From positions 1 through 41,691 of the forward strand of contig VGOX01000001.1 of assembly GCA_016875755.1 (NCBI GenBank): DNA of 41,691 nt, read 5' to 3'. A program made the position numbers and the translations under genes. The notes beneath the pieces are model-generated. The model saw only the letters and a list, made by a program, of their open reading frames with translations, was not told where the DNA came from and ran no database searches. Position 1 is the stretch's first letter, and each line of letters begins with the position of its first letter. This stretch comes from Chloroflexota bacterium. Its GTDB lineage: Bacteria > Chloroflexota > Anaerolineae > Anaerolineales > Villigracilaceae. Positions 7,243 through 14,177 of this stretch are shown in pieces.

Positions 7243-8253
7243 TTACCCCGCGATACCATTCCATTTCAGAATTTCATGAATACGCGACTCGTGATCTGGA
7301 TCAGCATACGGCGACGGATCATGCGCCTCATTCCCAAACTGGGAATTGGTCAATGCGCCGAAAACAGCCGCCGCCCCGTGAGCGACGTTGTGCGGGTCGT
7401 AACCGCCTTCCAAAATAAAAACGATTTTTCCATTGCAATGTTCTTCCGCCAGCCCCACCAGTTTTTTTGAAATCGTATAAAACCCCTTTGTCGAAAGCCC
7501 CAACGATGTGAGCGGATCATTCCAATGCGCGTCGAAGCCTGCCGAGACGAATATCAGTTGCGGGCGGAATTTTTCCACAACGGGTTTGAAGATCGCGTCG
7601 GCGATGCGCGCGAAGGTTTCGTCACCGGCGCGGCTGTGTAAGGGGACATTGACCAGCCGTCCCGTGGCATGCGGCGCGTCATCGATCCAGCCTGTGCCGG
7701 GGTAGATTCCCCATTGATGCGTCGAGATAAATCCTGCACGTTCATCGTGCATAAAAGCGACTTGCGTGCCGTTGCCATGATGCGCGTCGTAGTCAATGAC
7801 CATGACGCGCTCGAGGCCGTGAGCGAGGGCATCTTGTGCGGCGATGGCAATGTTGTTGAAGATGCAAAATCCCATGGCGCGGTGCGGCTCGGCGTGATGC
7901 CCCGGCGGACGGGCGATGGCAAATGCATTTTTCGCATTGCCGTTCAGCACGGCTCTGGTACAAGTGAGCGCACCGCCCGCCGCGAGCAGGGCATCTTCGA
8001 AAGAAGTTTCTGTGACGTAGGTGGGGGCGTGGTCGATGAGGCCTGTTCCCTGTTTGCAGACATCTTCAATTGCCCGAATCAATTTCGGCTGATGTACCCG
8101 CGCTACTTCATCTGTTGTTGCGCGAATCGGTTCGATGCGTTCGGCTCCAAATGAATCAAGGTTTGGCTCCAGCACATCCAACCGGCTAGGGCGTTCAGGG
8201 TGTTCGGGGAATTCGTGATGTGGGGATGGAACAAAGGTGTAGGCGGTTTTCAT
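7243..8253 (-). CDS. histone deacetylase family amidohydrolase
   Basis: Zinc-dependent deacetylase of the class II HDAC / acetylpolyamine amidohydrolase / AcuC superfamily. With the start at 8253 it has 336 residues. Visible motifs are HPERPSRLDVL (18-28), RPPGHHAEP (115-123, the active-site His pair), GFCIFNNIAIAA (128-139), the metal-binding DYDAHHGNGT (154-163), SAGFDAHWNDPL and LEGGYDPHNVA. An upstream in-frame codon exists at 8340, but the family N-terminus (MKTAYTFVPSPHH) begins at 8253. A TATAAT box lies exactly 6 nt before this ATG and there is no Shine-Dalgarno, so the mRNA is probably leaderless. Bacterial members deacetylate polyamines, acetyl-lysine or other amides, and the substrate cannot be told here. 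Confidence 0.93.
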   Translation of the reverse strand: MKTAYTFVPSPHHEFPEHPERPSRLDVLEPNLDSFGAERIEPIRATTDEVARVHQPKLIRAIEDVCKQGTGLIDHAPTYVTETSFEDALLAAGGALTCTRAVLNGNAKNAFAIARPPGHHAEPHRAMGFCIFNNIAIAAQDALAHGLERVMVIDYDAHHGNGTQVAFMHDERAGFISTHQWGIYPGTGWIDDAPHATGRLVNVPLHSRAGDETFARIADAIFKPVVEKFRPQLIFVSAGFDAHWNDPLTSLGLSTKGFYTISKKLVGLAEEHCNGKIVFILEGGYDPHNVAHGAAAVFGALTNSQFGNEAHDPSPYADPDHESRIHEILKWNGIAG

Positions 8254-8259
8254 GCCTAA

Positions 8260-8265
8260 ATTATA
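8260..8265 (-). promoter_or_regulatory. -10 box TATAAT, 6 nt before the HDAC-like start
   Basis: The minus strand reads GATATAAT, TTAGGC, ATG. A perfect -10 hexamer at this distance puts the transcription start on the A of the ATG. No convincing -35 was found; the 10-bp inverted repeat at 8284-8330 occupies that region. Confidence 0.6.
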
Positions 8266-8283
8266 TCCCCGTCTTAAAAGGTT

Positions 8284-8330
8284 CCCGCCGCCTGCCAGCT
8301 TGGGGGGGACATGCTGATCAAGGCGGCGGG
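8284..8330. repeat. 10-bp GC-rich inverted repeat upstream of the HDAC-like promoter
   Basis: CCCGCCGCCT (8284-8293) is the exact reverse complement of AGGCGGCGGG (8321-8330), with a 27-nt loop containing a run of seven G. It could form a hairpin in the RNA read through from the NYN gene, or be a protein site. No T tract is present. Confidence 0.5.
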
Positions 8331-8439
8331 ATGACACCAAGATACCAGTAAAACGGAGGGCAGGTGTCGATAAGGATAATATACACCCAATTTGTCCGTA
8401 TTACATTAAATATGTATTAAGAATTTGGATGTGGTGCTC

Positions 8440-8910
8440 TTATTTCTTTTCCTGCCCGCCAAAAAGATTCAGCCACTCTTCCACCTCTTTAGCCGGTATG
8501 GGTTTCTCGTCTGCACTGGTTGGTGTGGAAGCAGATAACGCCGCCCTTATGAGTTTTACGAATTCTTCCGAAGAGATATGCTGCGCCTGATGGATTCTTG
8601 CCGAACTTTTTACTTCCCGGTCTGAGGAGACAACGGTCCAGTTCTTTGCGGCTTTCCCCATGGACGTTAGCCTTGCGCGGATGGCGGCATCAGCGGTTTG
8701 CCCGAGACGTATGAAATGCGCTCGGACAGTACCCAGCTTCCGCATCCCAGCCTGACCCGGCGGTGCACCGTCAAAGTACACCTCAATGGGTTGGCGTTTC
8801 ACCCGTGAAAAATCCTGCAAGATGCGTACCAACTCCATTTCATCATCGGGGTTATCCAGGCGCAAGCCGATCTTGGGAATCAAGTTGTGACCATCCATCA
8901 AATAAGGCAT
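8440..8910 (-). CDS. NYN (YacP/Rae1-like) domain protein
   Basis: This 156-residue PIN-like protein resembles the YacP/Rae1 group of NYN ribonucleases. The start MPYLMDGHNLIPKIGLRL carries the first catalytic Asp (DGHN). The strand EVYFDGAPPGQ, the stretch GQTADAAIRARL with the second acidic residue, and TVVSSDREVKSSARIHQA with the third follow in the usual order. YacP-type proteins bind or cleave RNA, and Bacillus Rae1 is a ribosome-dependent endonuclease. The 3' end (about 125-156) is polar and variable. A TACAAT box ends 6 nt before the ATG and there is no Shine-Dalgarno, so this is a leaderless candidate. Function by family only. Confidence 0.85.
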   Translation of the reverse strand: MPYLMDGHNLIPKIGLRLDNPDDEMELVRILQDFSRVKRQPIEVYFDGAPPGQAGMRKLGTVRAHFIRLGQTADAAIRARLTSMGKAAKNWTVVSSDREVKSSARIHQAQHISSEEFVKLIRAALSASTPTSADEKPIPAKEVEEWLNLFGGQEKK

Positions 8911-8916
8911 GGAATG

Positions 8917-8922
8917 ATTGTA
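8917..8922 (-). promoter_or_regulatory. -10 box TACAAT, 6 nt before the NYN gene
   Basis: The minus strand reads TACAAT, CATTCC, ATG, the same geometry as at 70-75, 8260-8265, 26909-26914 and 32717-32722. Confidence 0.5.
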
Positions 8923-8946
8923 CTTTTGCTTGGTAAATTTTGGAAT

Positions 8947-8981
8947 AAAAAAACCGCAGACATTTAATTACTGTCTGCGGT
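8947..8981 (-). terminator. Rho-independent terminator of the OsmC gene, built from a dispersed repeat
   Basis: A 10-bp perfect stem ACCGCAGACA/TGTCTGCGGT is followed on the minus strand by seven T. The adjoining bases up to 9003 (GACGGTAGAC, CAGACGATTGAC) belong to the same repeat family as 13098-13149. Confidence 0.85.
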
Positions 8982-9005
8982 CAATCGTCTGTGGTCTACC
9001 GTCCG

Positions 9006-9398
9006 TTATACAACTTCGGCTACCACGGTCTTCACATCGAATGTGGGTGGGTGCTCCAAGGTCTTCTTCACCTTGCACAATTCTGCCGAGCGGATGAGCG
9101 CTGCATGATACTGCTCAGGGAAGGAGGGCGGAACCTGAATTTCCAATTCGATGTTATTTATCATGCCATTGGCAGGGTTGGCATAATTGTGTTGCACGAT
9201 ACGAATACCGTCCGTGGGTAAATTCCGCTGTTGGCAAAAGCCGAGGACGTAGATTCCAGCGCACGTCCCGATGGAGGCGAGAAAGAGTTCGAACGGCATC
9301 GGCGCGGTGTTATCGTTCGGCTGGTCGGTCATTACGGTATGACCGCGGAAGTGGGCGTCTACTTTTTGACCGCCAGGGAAGTCAATGATCATTTCCAT
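9006..9398 (-). CDS. OsmC family peroxiredoxin-like protein
   Basis: This OsmC/Ohr-fold protein detoxifies (organic) hydroperoxides with a pair of cysteines. Both are visible: one in ASIGTCAGIYVLGFC and one in SAELCKVKKTLEHPP. The stretch PMPFELFLASIG is the usual central helix start. The first ATG with a Shine-Dalgarno-like AAAGGA is at 9398 and gives 130 residues. A TTG at 9443 would add 15 residues that do not look conserved. The protein is close to the YhfA-type OsmC subgroup in length. The gene is divergent from DUF1232; the gap contains repeated GTTACAC half-sites that could bind a regulator. It ends at a strong hairpin terminator. Confidence 0.9.
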   Translation of the reverse strand: MEMIIDFPGGQKVDAHFRGHTVMTDQPNDNTAPMPFELFLASIGTCAGIYVLGFCQQRNLPTDGIRIVQHNYANPANGMINNIELEIQVPPSFPEQYHAALIRSAELCKVKKTLEHPPTFDVKTVVAEVV

Positions 9399-9443
9399 GT
9401 TTGTGAAATCCTTTACAAGTGTTGGTATACCTTTTAGATGCAA

Positions 9444-9483
9444 GTGTACAGAAAAAGTTACACGAATTCAAAACCAGTTACAC
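9444..9483. promoter_or_regulatory. repeated half-sites, possible operator upstream of osmC
   Basis: AGTTACAC occurs at 9456-9463 and again at 9476-9483, exactly 20 bp apart. An inverted partial copy (GTGTAC) lies at 9444-9449. A GGTATACC palindrome lies nearby. Spacing by two helical turns upstream of a peroxide-defence gene suggests a regulator site, but this is inference. Confidence 0.3.
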
Positions 9484-9597
9484 CTCTTTTACCCTGCTTC
9501 CGTATATCAACCATGCCTGTATTAGCGTTTGATACGAAACAAATCTACTCCATCAAATCAGAATATAATCAAACCACCACTCATAAGGAGAACTAAA

Positions 9598-9957
9598 ATG
9601 ACCGATAAAAAGACATCCAACATTACCGTTGTCCAGCAGGAAGGCGGTGTGGTGCGCAATATCCTTAATCAATTGAAACTCATCTTCCGCCTCATGGGCG
9701 ATCGCCGAGTCAGTTTCCTTGCCAAGCTCATCCCCCTCGGCACACTTGTCTACCTCGTCTCGCCTGTCGATGCCATCTCCATCCCTGTCATCGGCGTGGT
9801 GGATGATGCCGCCCTGCTCTGGCTCGGTTCCTACATCTTCACCGAACTCTGCCCGCCTGAAGTCGTTGCCGAACACATGAAGGCGCTTAGCAGCAACCTG
9901 ACATCTGGTGCAGACAGTGATGTTGTCGATGGCGAAGCGACAGACGTAAAAGAGTAA
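9598..9957 (+). CDS. DUF1232 (YkvA-like) membrane-associated protein
   Basis: This 119-residue protein has the DUF1232 core: FLAKLIPLGTLVYLVSPVDA, then IPVIGVVDDAALLWLGSYIF (about 55-85). The hairpin-like hydrophobic pair with SPVDAIP and VDDA motifs is diagnostic. The function of the family is unknown. The ATG at 9598 follows AAGGAG with 7 nt spacing, so the longer reading from 9529 is rejected. A TATAAT at 9574-9579 may be the -10. Its stop overlaps the next start by one base (TAATG), so it is probably co-translated with the sugar dehydrogenase. Confidence 0.9.
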   Translation: MTDKKTSNITVVQQEGGVVRNILNQLKLIFRLMGDRRVSFLAKLIPLGTLVYLVSPVDAISIPVIGVVDDAALLWLGSYIFTELCPPEVVAEHMKALSSNLTSGADSDVVDGEATDVKE

Positions 9958-11177
9958 TGAAACGTTTTTTGATCTTTTTACTGACGTTGACCCTTGCCGC
10001 CTGCGGACGATTTTCAGATACCGCCGCGCCAACCGTTACGCCTCTTTCCCAGCCGACAGTTGCTCCCGCCGCCCAAACAGACTCTCAACCCGAGGCTCCT
10101 GCCACTGAGCAACCGACACAGATCCCCAATGCGGGCAGCTTCCCCAATGCCGCTGAATACGAATGGCGTCCGATCATCGCTGGCGGATTGACCCGGCCTG
10201 TAGATTTACAATCTGCGTTTGATGGTTCGGGCAGGTTGTTCATCATTGAAAAATACGGTGCGATTCGCATTTTCGAGAACGGGCAATTGCTCGATCAACC
10301 ATTTCTCAACATTGACGACCGCGTAGATGACGGTAGTAACGAAATGGGTTTGCTCGGCTTGGCGTTCCATCCCAACTATGAGCAGAACGGATATTTCTAC
10401 GTCAATTACACGGGTGAGGGCGGCGCTACCCGCATTTCACGCTTTACCGCCAGCGGAAACACTGCCGACCCGAACAGCGAACAAGTGATGCTGGTCATCG
10501 AACAGCCATTTCCAAATCATAATGGCGGCGCAGTTGCTTTTGGTCCAGATGGCTACCTGTACCTCGGTCTTGGTGATGGCGGCGCGGCAGGCGACCCGCA
10601 GAAGCACGGACAAAATACAAGCACCATGCTTGGCGCCATTCTACGCATCGACGTGAATAACGGCGACCCATACGCCATCCCTGCTGACAACCCCTTTGGC
10701 AATGAAATTTGGGCCTATGGCCTTCGCAACCCCTGGCGCATGTCGTTCGACAGCCTCACCGGTGATTTGTGGATCGGTGATGTGGGGCAGGGCAATTGGG
10801 AGGAGATCGACTTCCTACCCGCTGGCTCACCCGGTGGTGCGAATTTCGGCTGGAGCATCATGGAAGGCAGTTATGGCTACGATGGCGAACCCCAACCCGA
10901 CCTGCTTCTTCCTGCCACAGAATACAACCACGATTTCGGATGTTCTGTCACGGGCGGGTATGTTTATCGCGGTGCGATGCCCGAATGGAACGGCGTGTAT
11001 CTGTACGGTGACTATTGCTCAGGCACGGTTTGGGGGCTGATCCTCTCCAATGGGCAGTGGCAGTCTCAGGTCATGTTTGAAGCGGATGAGAGAATCACAT
11101 CTTTTGGTCAGGATGAAAATGGAGAAATCTATCTCGTCAGCGATGACGGTGGAGTCTTCATTCTTGCAAGGAAATAA
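9957..11177 (+). CDS. PQQ-dependent sugar (aldose/sorbosone) dehydrogenase, lipoprotein
   Basis: This is a 406-residue six-bladed beta-propeller of the glucose/sorbosone dehydrogenase family (Asd/YliI-like). These enzymes oxidise aldose sugars outside the cytoplasm with PQQ and Ca2+. An N-terminal lipoprotein signal (MKRFLIFLLTLTLAAC, Cys16) is followed by a Thr/Pro/Gln-rich linker (about 20-60). Family motifs are LTRPVDLQSAFDGSGRLFI, EMGLLGLAFHPNY, NHNGGAVAFGPDGYLYLGLGDGG (the conserved active-site His region), GLRNPWRMSFD, IGDVGQGNWEEID and GGYVYRG. It starts inside the DUF1232 stop. A hairpin terminator follows. No PQQ biosynthesis gene is nearby, so cofactor use is inferred. Confidence 0.92.
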   Translation: MKRFLIFLLTLTLAACGRFSDTAAPTVTPLSQPTVAPAAQTDSQPEAPATEQPTQIPNAGSFPNAAEYEWRPIIAGGLTRPVDLQSAFDGSGRLFIIEKYGAIRIFENGQLLDQPFLNIDDRVDDGSNEMGLLGLAFHPNYEQNGYFYVNYTGEGGATRISRFTASGNTADPNSEQVMLVIEQPFPNHNGGAVAFGPDGYLYLGLGDGGAAGDPQKHGQNTSTMLGAILRIDVNNGDPYAIPADNPFGNEIWAYGLRNPWRMSFDSLTGDLWIGDVGQGNWEEIDFLPAGSPGGANFGWSIMEGSYGYDGEPQPDLLLPATEYNHDFGCSVTGGYVYRGAMPEWNGVYLYGDYCSGTVWGLILSNGQWQSQVMFEADERITSFGQDENGEIYLVSDDGGVFILARK

Positions 11178-11222
11178 AGACTTATCACATCCTAAATAGG
11201 CGGTTTGTCATTCGAGTTTGTG

Positions 11223-11256
11223 ACGCCTGTCACTGGTGTGACAGGCGTTTATCTTT
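11223..11256 (+). terminator. hairpin terminator after the sugar dehydrogenase
   Basis: A perfect 11-bp stem ACGCCTGTCAC/GTGACAGGCGT with a 4-nt loop is followed by TTATCTTTT. The T tract is interrupted but the stem is very strong. Confidence 0.8.
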
Positions 11257-11289
11257 TAAACTGGGGGCATCAGAGTAAAGGAGGCAGAT

Positions 11290-11508
11290 ATGGCAGAAAA
11301 GATTTGGCAGGTCGAAAAAATCCAATTCTGCGAGCATGTTGGTGAGGAAGTGTCCATTGAAGATGAAGTGGCATACCCCGCTGAATATCTGCCAGACCAG
11401 CCCCCGCGAGTTCTTGCGCGACGCTGCTCCCACATGATCGAGTGCAATATGCTGGAGAAACCAGCCTGCTCTCTCTGTGGTACCAACCCTGATATGAACC
11501 TTGTGTAA
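11290..11508 (+). CDS. 72-aa cysteine-rich protein, hypothetical
   Basis: This short ORF has an excellent Shine-Dalgarno (AAAGGAGG, about 6 nt spacing). It encodes an acidic 72-residue protein with Cys14, Cys46, His48, Cys52, Cys60 and Cys63, a pattern able to bind zinc or an iron-sulfur cluster. The C-terminal half (ARRCSHMIECNMLEKPACSLCG) holds most ligands. No membrane segment or signal is seen. I do not recognise the family. It lies between two terminators as its own unit. Confidence 0.75.
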   Translation: MAEKIWQVEKIQFCEHVGEEVSIEDEVAYPAEYLPDQPPRVLARRCSHMIECNMLEKPACSLCGTNPDMNLV

Positions 11509-11569
11509 GCGAGCAATTCAAAAAGTTGCTCTTCCAAACTCTCTCCTCCCTCTGAGTTGGTCTTAAGGC

Positions 11570-11592
11570 TACGCCGCGCACTGCGCGGCGTA
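11570..11592. repeat. perfect 10-bp GC-rich hairpin (TACGCCGCGC)
   Basis: TACGCCGCGC, a three-base loop ACT, then GCGCGGCGTA. It is a perfect palindrome in the gap between the Cys-rich gene and tupC. It abuts the larger palindrome at 11611-11684. Confidence 0.7.
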
Positions 11593-11610
11593 TGCCGTTA
11601 AATAGCATCT

Positions 11611-11684
11611 CATTGCGAGCGGCAACGAAGAAATCTCATGAATGCGTCATACACAAGATTGCTTCGGGTTTTGCCCTCGCAATG
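11611..11684. repeat. imperfect palindromic repeat unit (CATTGCGAG...CTCGCAATG)
   Basis: CATTGCGAG (11611-11619) and CTCGCAATG (11676-11684) are exact inverted copies. Inside, GGCAA/TTGCC, CGAAG/CTTCG and ATCT/AGAT also pair. This matches a style of dispersed palindrome (CATTGCGAGC...GAAGCAATCTC) that I know as common in many bacterial genomes. It lies immediately 3' of tupC and could act as its transcript end. Confidence 0.65.
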
Positions 11685-11690
11685 ACATTA

Positions 11691-12410
11691 TCATAACCCG
11701 CGCACAAAATCCCGCACGCTTGAGTCGGCGGGGTTTTCTTTGATCTGCTGCGGTTCCCCAACCTGTTTCAATTCACCCTCGGCCACCACTGCCACACGGT
11801 CGCCGAATTGTGCGGCTTCCTTCAAGTTATGGGTGACAAAGATGGTCGTGCGGTGTTCGTGCGTCAGCACTTTCGAGAGGTCTTCCAATAATTTTTCACG
11901 CGTCTGCGGATCAACCGCTGAAAACGGCTCGTCCATCAAAAGCAATTCAGGATCAAGAACGAACGCCCGTGCCAGGCTGACACGCTGCGCCTCACCGCCT
12001 GAAAGTTGACCTGCTCTGCGCTTCAGAAGATGACCTACGCCCATGGCATTTGCCCACTTATGGACTCGCTCTACCGTTTCCTGTTTATCCATCCTGCGGA
12101 ACTTCAACCCCAGTGCAATATTATCGCGAACTGACATATCCATCAGCAACGGGTCTTGAAAGACAAAGGCGATGCGGCGGCGGTATTCAAGGTCGCTCCA
12201 CTCGCGCTGACGCTTGCCATGCAAGCGAATATCGCCCCGCGCGGCGGGGAGCAGCCTTGCCAACGCCAGCAGGAGGGTGCTCTTGCCTGCCCCGTTTGGA
12301 CCCACCACAGCAAGCGTTTCTCCCTTTTTGATTTCCAGATGATTTACAGTGAGTACATCCCGTCCATTGCGCTGAATGAGCAGGTCTTGAATTTCGAGGA
12401 TGGTTGTCAT
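11691..12410 (-). CDS. tupC: tungstate ABC transporter ATP-binding protein
   Basis: This cytoplasmic ATPase energises the TupABC tungstate importer. It has 239 residues from the ATG at 12410, with Walker A GPNGAGKST (37-45), Q-loop FQDP (84-87), signature LSGGE (136-140), Walker B LLLMDEP (156-162) and the switch His in FVTHN. The ATG at 12410 has AGGGG 5 nt upstream and overlaps the tupB stop as ATGA, so I prefer it to an upstream in-frame start at 12434. It lacks the C-terminal TOBE/MOP domain seen in ModC, as expected for TupC. Substrate specificity comes from the neighbouring tupA, so it is strong but contextual. Confidence 0.9.
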   Translation of the reverse strand: MTTILEIQDLLIQRNGRDVLTVNHLEIKKGETLAVVGPNGAGKSTLLLALARLLPAARGDIRLHGKRQREWSDLEYRRRIAFVFQDPLLMDMSVRDNIALGLKFRRMDKQETVERVHKWANAMGVGHLLKRRAGQLSGGEAQRVSLARAFVLDPELLLMDEPFSAVDPQTREKLLEDLSKVLTHEHRTTIFVTHNLKEAAQFGDRVAVVAEGELKQVGEPQQIKENPADSSVRDFVRGL

Positions 12411-13057
12411 CGTTTCCCCTTCTGCTGGATCCATGTCAATGCCAGGTTGATGAGATAGGTGAGGACAAGCAGCAACGCCGAAAGCGCCAGCGCATTCTCG
12501 AATTCGCCTTTGGAGGTTTCGAGCACAATGGCAGTAGTCAGCACGCGCGTCTGCCCTTTTATATTCCCGCCCACCATCATGGATGCGCCGACCTCAGAAA
12601 TGACCGAGCCGAAGCCCGCCATCAACGCCGCCAACAGCGGAAGCCGCGCCTCCCGCCATAGGTGCCAGATCATCTGGAGTCGCGAAGCGCCGAGTCCGAG
12701 TAGCTGCTGTTTCAGTCGCGGGTCAAGCGCTTCGAGTGCGGCAGTGGTCAACCCTGCCACCACAGGCGCGGAGATGACCGTCTGCGCGATGATGATCGCC
12801 CACGGGGTGTAGATGAGGCGCAAATCTCCAAGCGGACCGCTGCGCCAGAGCATCATTGCCACCACCAAGCCAACGACGACGGGCGGAAGCGCCATGCCTG
12901 TGTTGACGATGCTCAACAGGAGGGAGCGTCCGCGGAAGTTGCCGAGGGCGAGCCATGTGCCAAACGGAAGTCCGATCAGCAGGCTGATGATGGTTGCCAG
13001 CCCCGAAACTTGCAGGGAAAGGGATGTGATTTGGAAAACTTCGGAATTGAAAATCAT
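12407..13057 (-). CDS. tupB: tungstate ABC transporter permease
   Basis: This 216-residue integral membrane permease has about five to six hydrophobic segments. The cytoplasmic EAA loop (WREARLPLLAALMAGFGSVI, then SEVGASMMVGGNI) contacts TupC. The sequence GMALPPVVVGLV is typical of TupB/WtpB-like permeases. It overlaps tupC by 4 bp. It is separated from tupA by a hairpin terminator, and a TATAAC box lies 8 nt before its ATG. tupBC may thus be transcribed partly by read-through and partly from its own start, which would give more TupA than TupBC. Confidence 0.92.
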   Translation of the reverse strand: MIFNSEVFQITSLSLQVSGLATIISLLIGLPFGTWLALGNFRGRSLLLSIVNTGMALPPVVVGLVVAMMLWRSGPLGDLRLIYTPWAIIIAQTVISAPVVAGLTTAALEALDPRLKQQLLGLGASRLQMIWHLWREARLPLLAALMAGFGSVISEVGASMMVGGNIKGQTRVLTTAIVLETSKGEFENALALSALLLVLTYLINLALTWIQQKGKR

Positions 13058-13065
13058 TGCGCGGA

Positions 13066-13071
13066 GTTATA
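13066..13071 (-). promoter_or_regulatory. possible -10 box (TATAAC) before tupB
   Basis: TATAAC lies 8 nt upstream of the tupB ATG on the minus strand, downstream of the tupA terminator. No Shine-Dalgarno is seen at this start. Confidence 0.3.
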
Positions 13072-13090
13072 CCCTTTTTAAGTGATGTAT

Positions 13091-13149
13091 AAAAAAAGAC
13101 CGTAGACGATGGACGGCAAACGGTGGTCGGCGGTCTATCGTCTACGGTC
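13091..13149 (-). terminator. terminator of tupA, formed by a dispersed palindromic repeat
   Basis: A 13-bp perfect stem GACCGTAGACGAT/ATCGTCTACGGTC (13098-13110 with 13137-13149) is followed on the minus strand by seven T. Its core (GTAGACGATGGAC) recurs at 8953-9003, 29588-29616 and 35449-35503. Confidence 0.85.
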
Positions 13150-13162
13150 ATAAGGTCTTATT

Positions 13163-14113
13163 TTATCCGTCAAGACCCAATTCTGCGGGGTCACGCCCGG
13201 CATCGGGGAAGAAGAGCGGCGCGCCGTATTTATCCACGCCGAACTCGCCAATGACTGCCTGTGTTTCAGGGGCGACCATGAAGTTGGCGAATGCAAGACC
13301 GCCTTCGCTGTTGATCTGGTCGGACTTGTCAGGGTTGACGGTGATGACATGGTAAATGTTCAGCAGACCAGGCTCACCTTCCACCAAGATTTCGAGTTGA
13401 TAGTTATCCTTGTTAGCGAGGTAGGTGGCGCGGTCGGTGAGGATGTAGGCGCCCTTCTCTGAAGCGACGATCATCGAAGCGCCCATGCCCTGACCTGTTT
13501 CAACATACCATGCCTGCCCGGCGGGGTCGAGCGCGGCGGCTTTCCACAGCGCGAGTTCTTTCTTGTGCGTACCCGAATCATCGCCGCGGGTGATGAATTC
13601 TGCGCCTGCGTTGAAGATGGCAGTGAAGGCTTCGGCGGCGGTTGCCATGCCCTTAATGCCAGCAGGGTCGGCGGCGGGGCCAACGATCACGAAGTCGTTG
13701 TGCATCACGAGGAAGCGGTCAACGCCGTGACCTGCTTCCATGAAAGTCACTTCCGAAGCGGGTGCGTGGACGAGCAGCACATCAGCATTGCCTTCTTCGC
13801 CCATCTTCATCGCTTCACCCGAGCCGACGGCAATCGTCTGTACGGTGTAGCCGCTTTGTTCTTCGAACAGCGGCACGAGCACATCCAGCAAACCAGAGTC
13901 CTGTGTGGAGGTGGTGGTGGCGAGGATGATGTTCGGGTTGGCGGGCGCGGCGGCTTCAGTCGGCGCTTCTGTTGGGGCTTCAGTAGCGGGCACTTCGGTG
14001 GCAACCGGCTCGGGTGCAGGAGCCTCTGTGGGGGCGGGGGATGCGCATGCGCTCACCATCAAGGCAAGCGCCAGCATCAAGGTCAAAAAGAGGTTACGGG
14101 TTGTGTGTTTCAT
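13163..14113 (-). CDS. tupA: tungstate-binding lipoprotein
   Basis: This 316-residue extracytoplasmic binding protein captures tungstate for TupBC. The lipoprotein signal ends in VSAC (Cys23). Residues 24-59 form a low-complexity Ala/Pro/Glu/Thr linker. The mature domain starts at about 61 and carries TTTSTQDSG (66-74), the oxyanion-binding motif that marks TupA, followed by VGSGEAMKMGEEGNADVLLVH and ITRGDDSGTHKKEL. These match TupA rather than ModA. AAGGA lies 6-7 nt before the ATG. A palindrome at 14141-14156 sits in its promoter region and a regulator gene is immediately upstream. It ends at a strong terminator. Confidence 0.95.
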   Translation of the reverse strand: MKHTTRNLFLTLMLALALMVSACASPAPTEAPAPEPVATEVPATEAPTEAPTEAAAPANPNIILATTTSTQDSGLLDVLVPLFEEQSGYTVQTIAVGSGEAMKMGEEGNADVLLVHAPASEVTFMEAGHGVDRFLVMHNDFVIVGPAADPAGIKGMATAAEAFTAIFNAGAEFITRGDDSGTHKKELALWKAAALDPAGQAWYVETGQGMGASMIVASEKGAYILTDRATYLANKDNYQLEILVEGEPGLLNIYHVITVNPDKSDQINSEGGLAFANFMVAPETQAVIGEFGVDKYGAPLFFPDAGRDPAELGLDG

Positions 14114-14140
14114 GTTCCATCCTTTATATAAATTTTTTTA

Positions 14141-14156
14141 TTAAGTATAAACTTAA
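14141..14156. promoter_or_regulatory. candidate operator of the tungstate regulator
   Basis: TTAAGT, ATAA, ACTTAA is a perfect 6-bp inverted repeat in the AT-rich gap between the regulator gene and tupA. Its half AAACTTAA recurs at 15168-15175 just upstream of the regulator gene. It overlaps a TATACT-like sequence, so bound regulator would probably block transcription. Confidence 0.4.
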
Positions 14157-14177
14157 TTGAAATGACAAAATAAAAAA

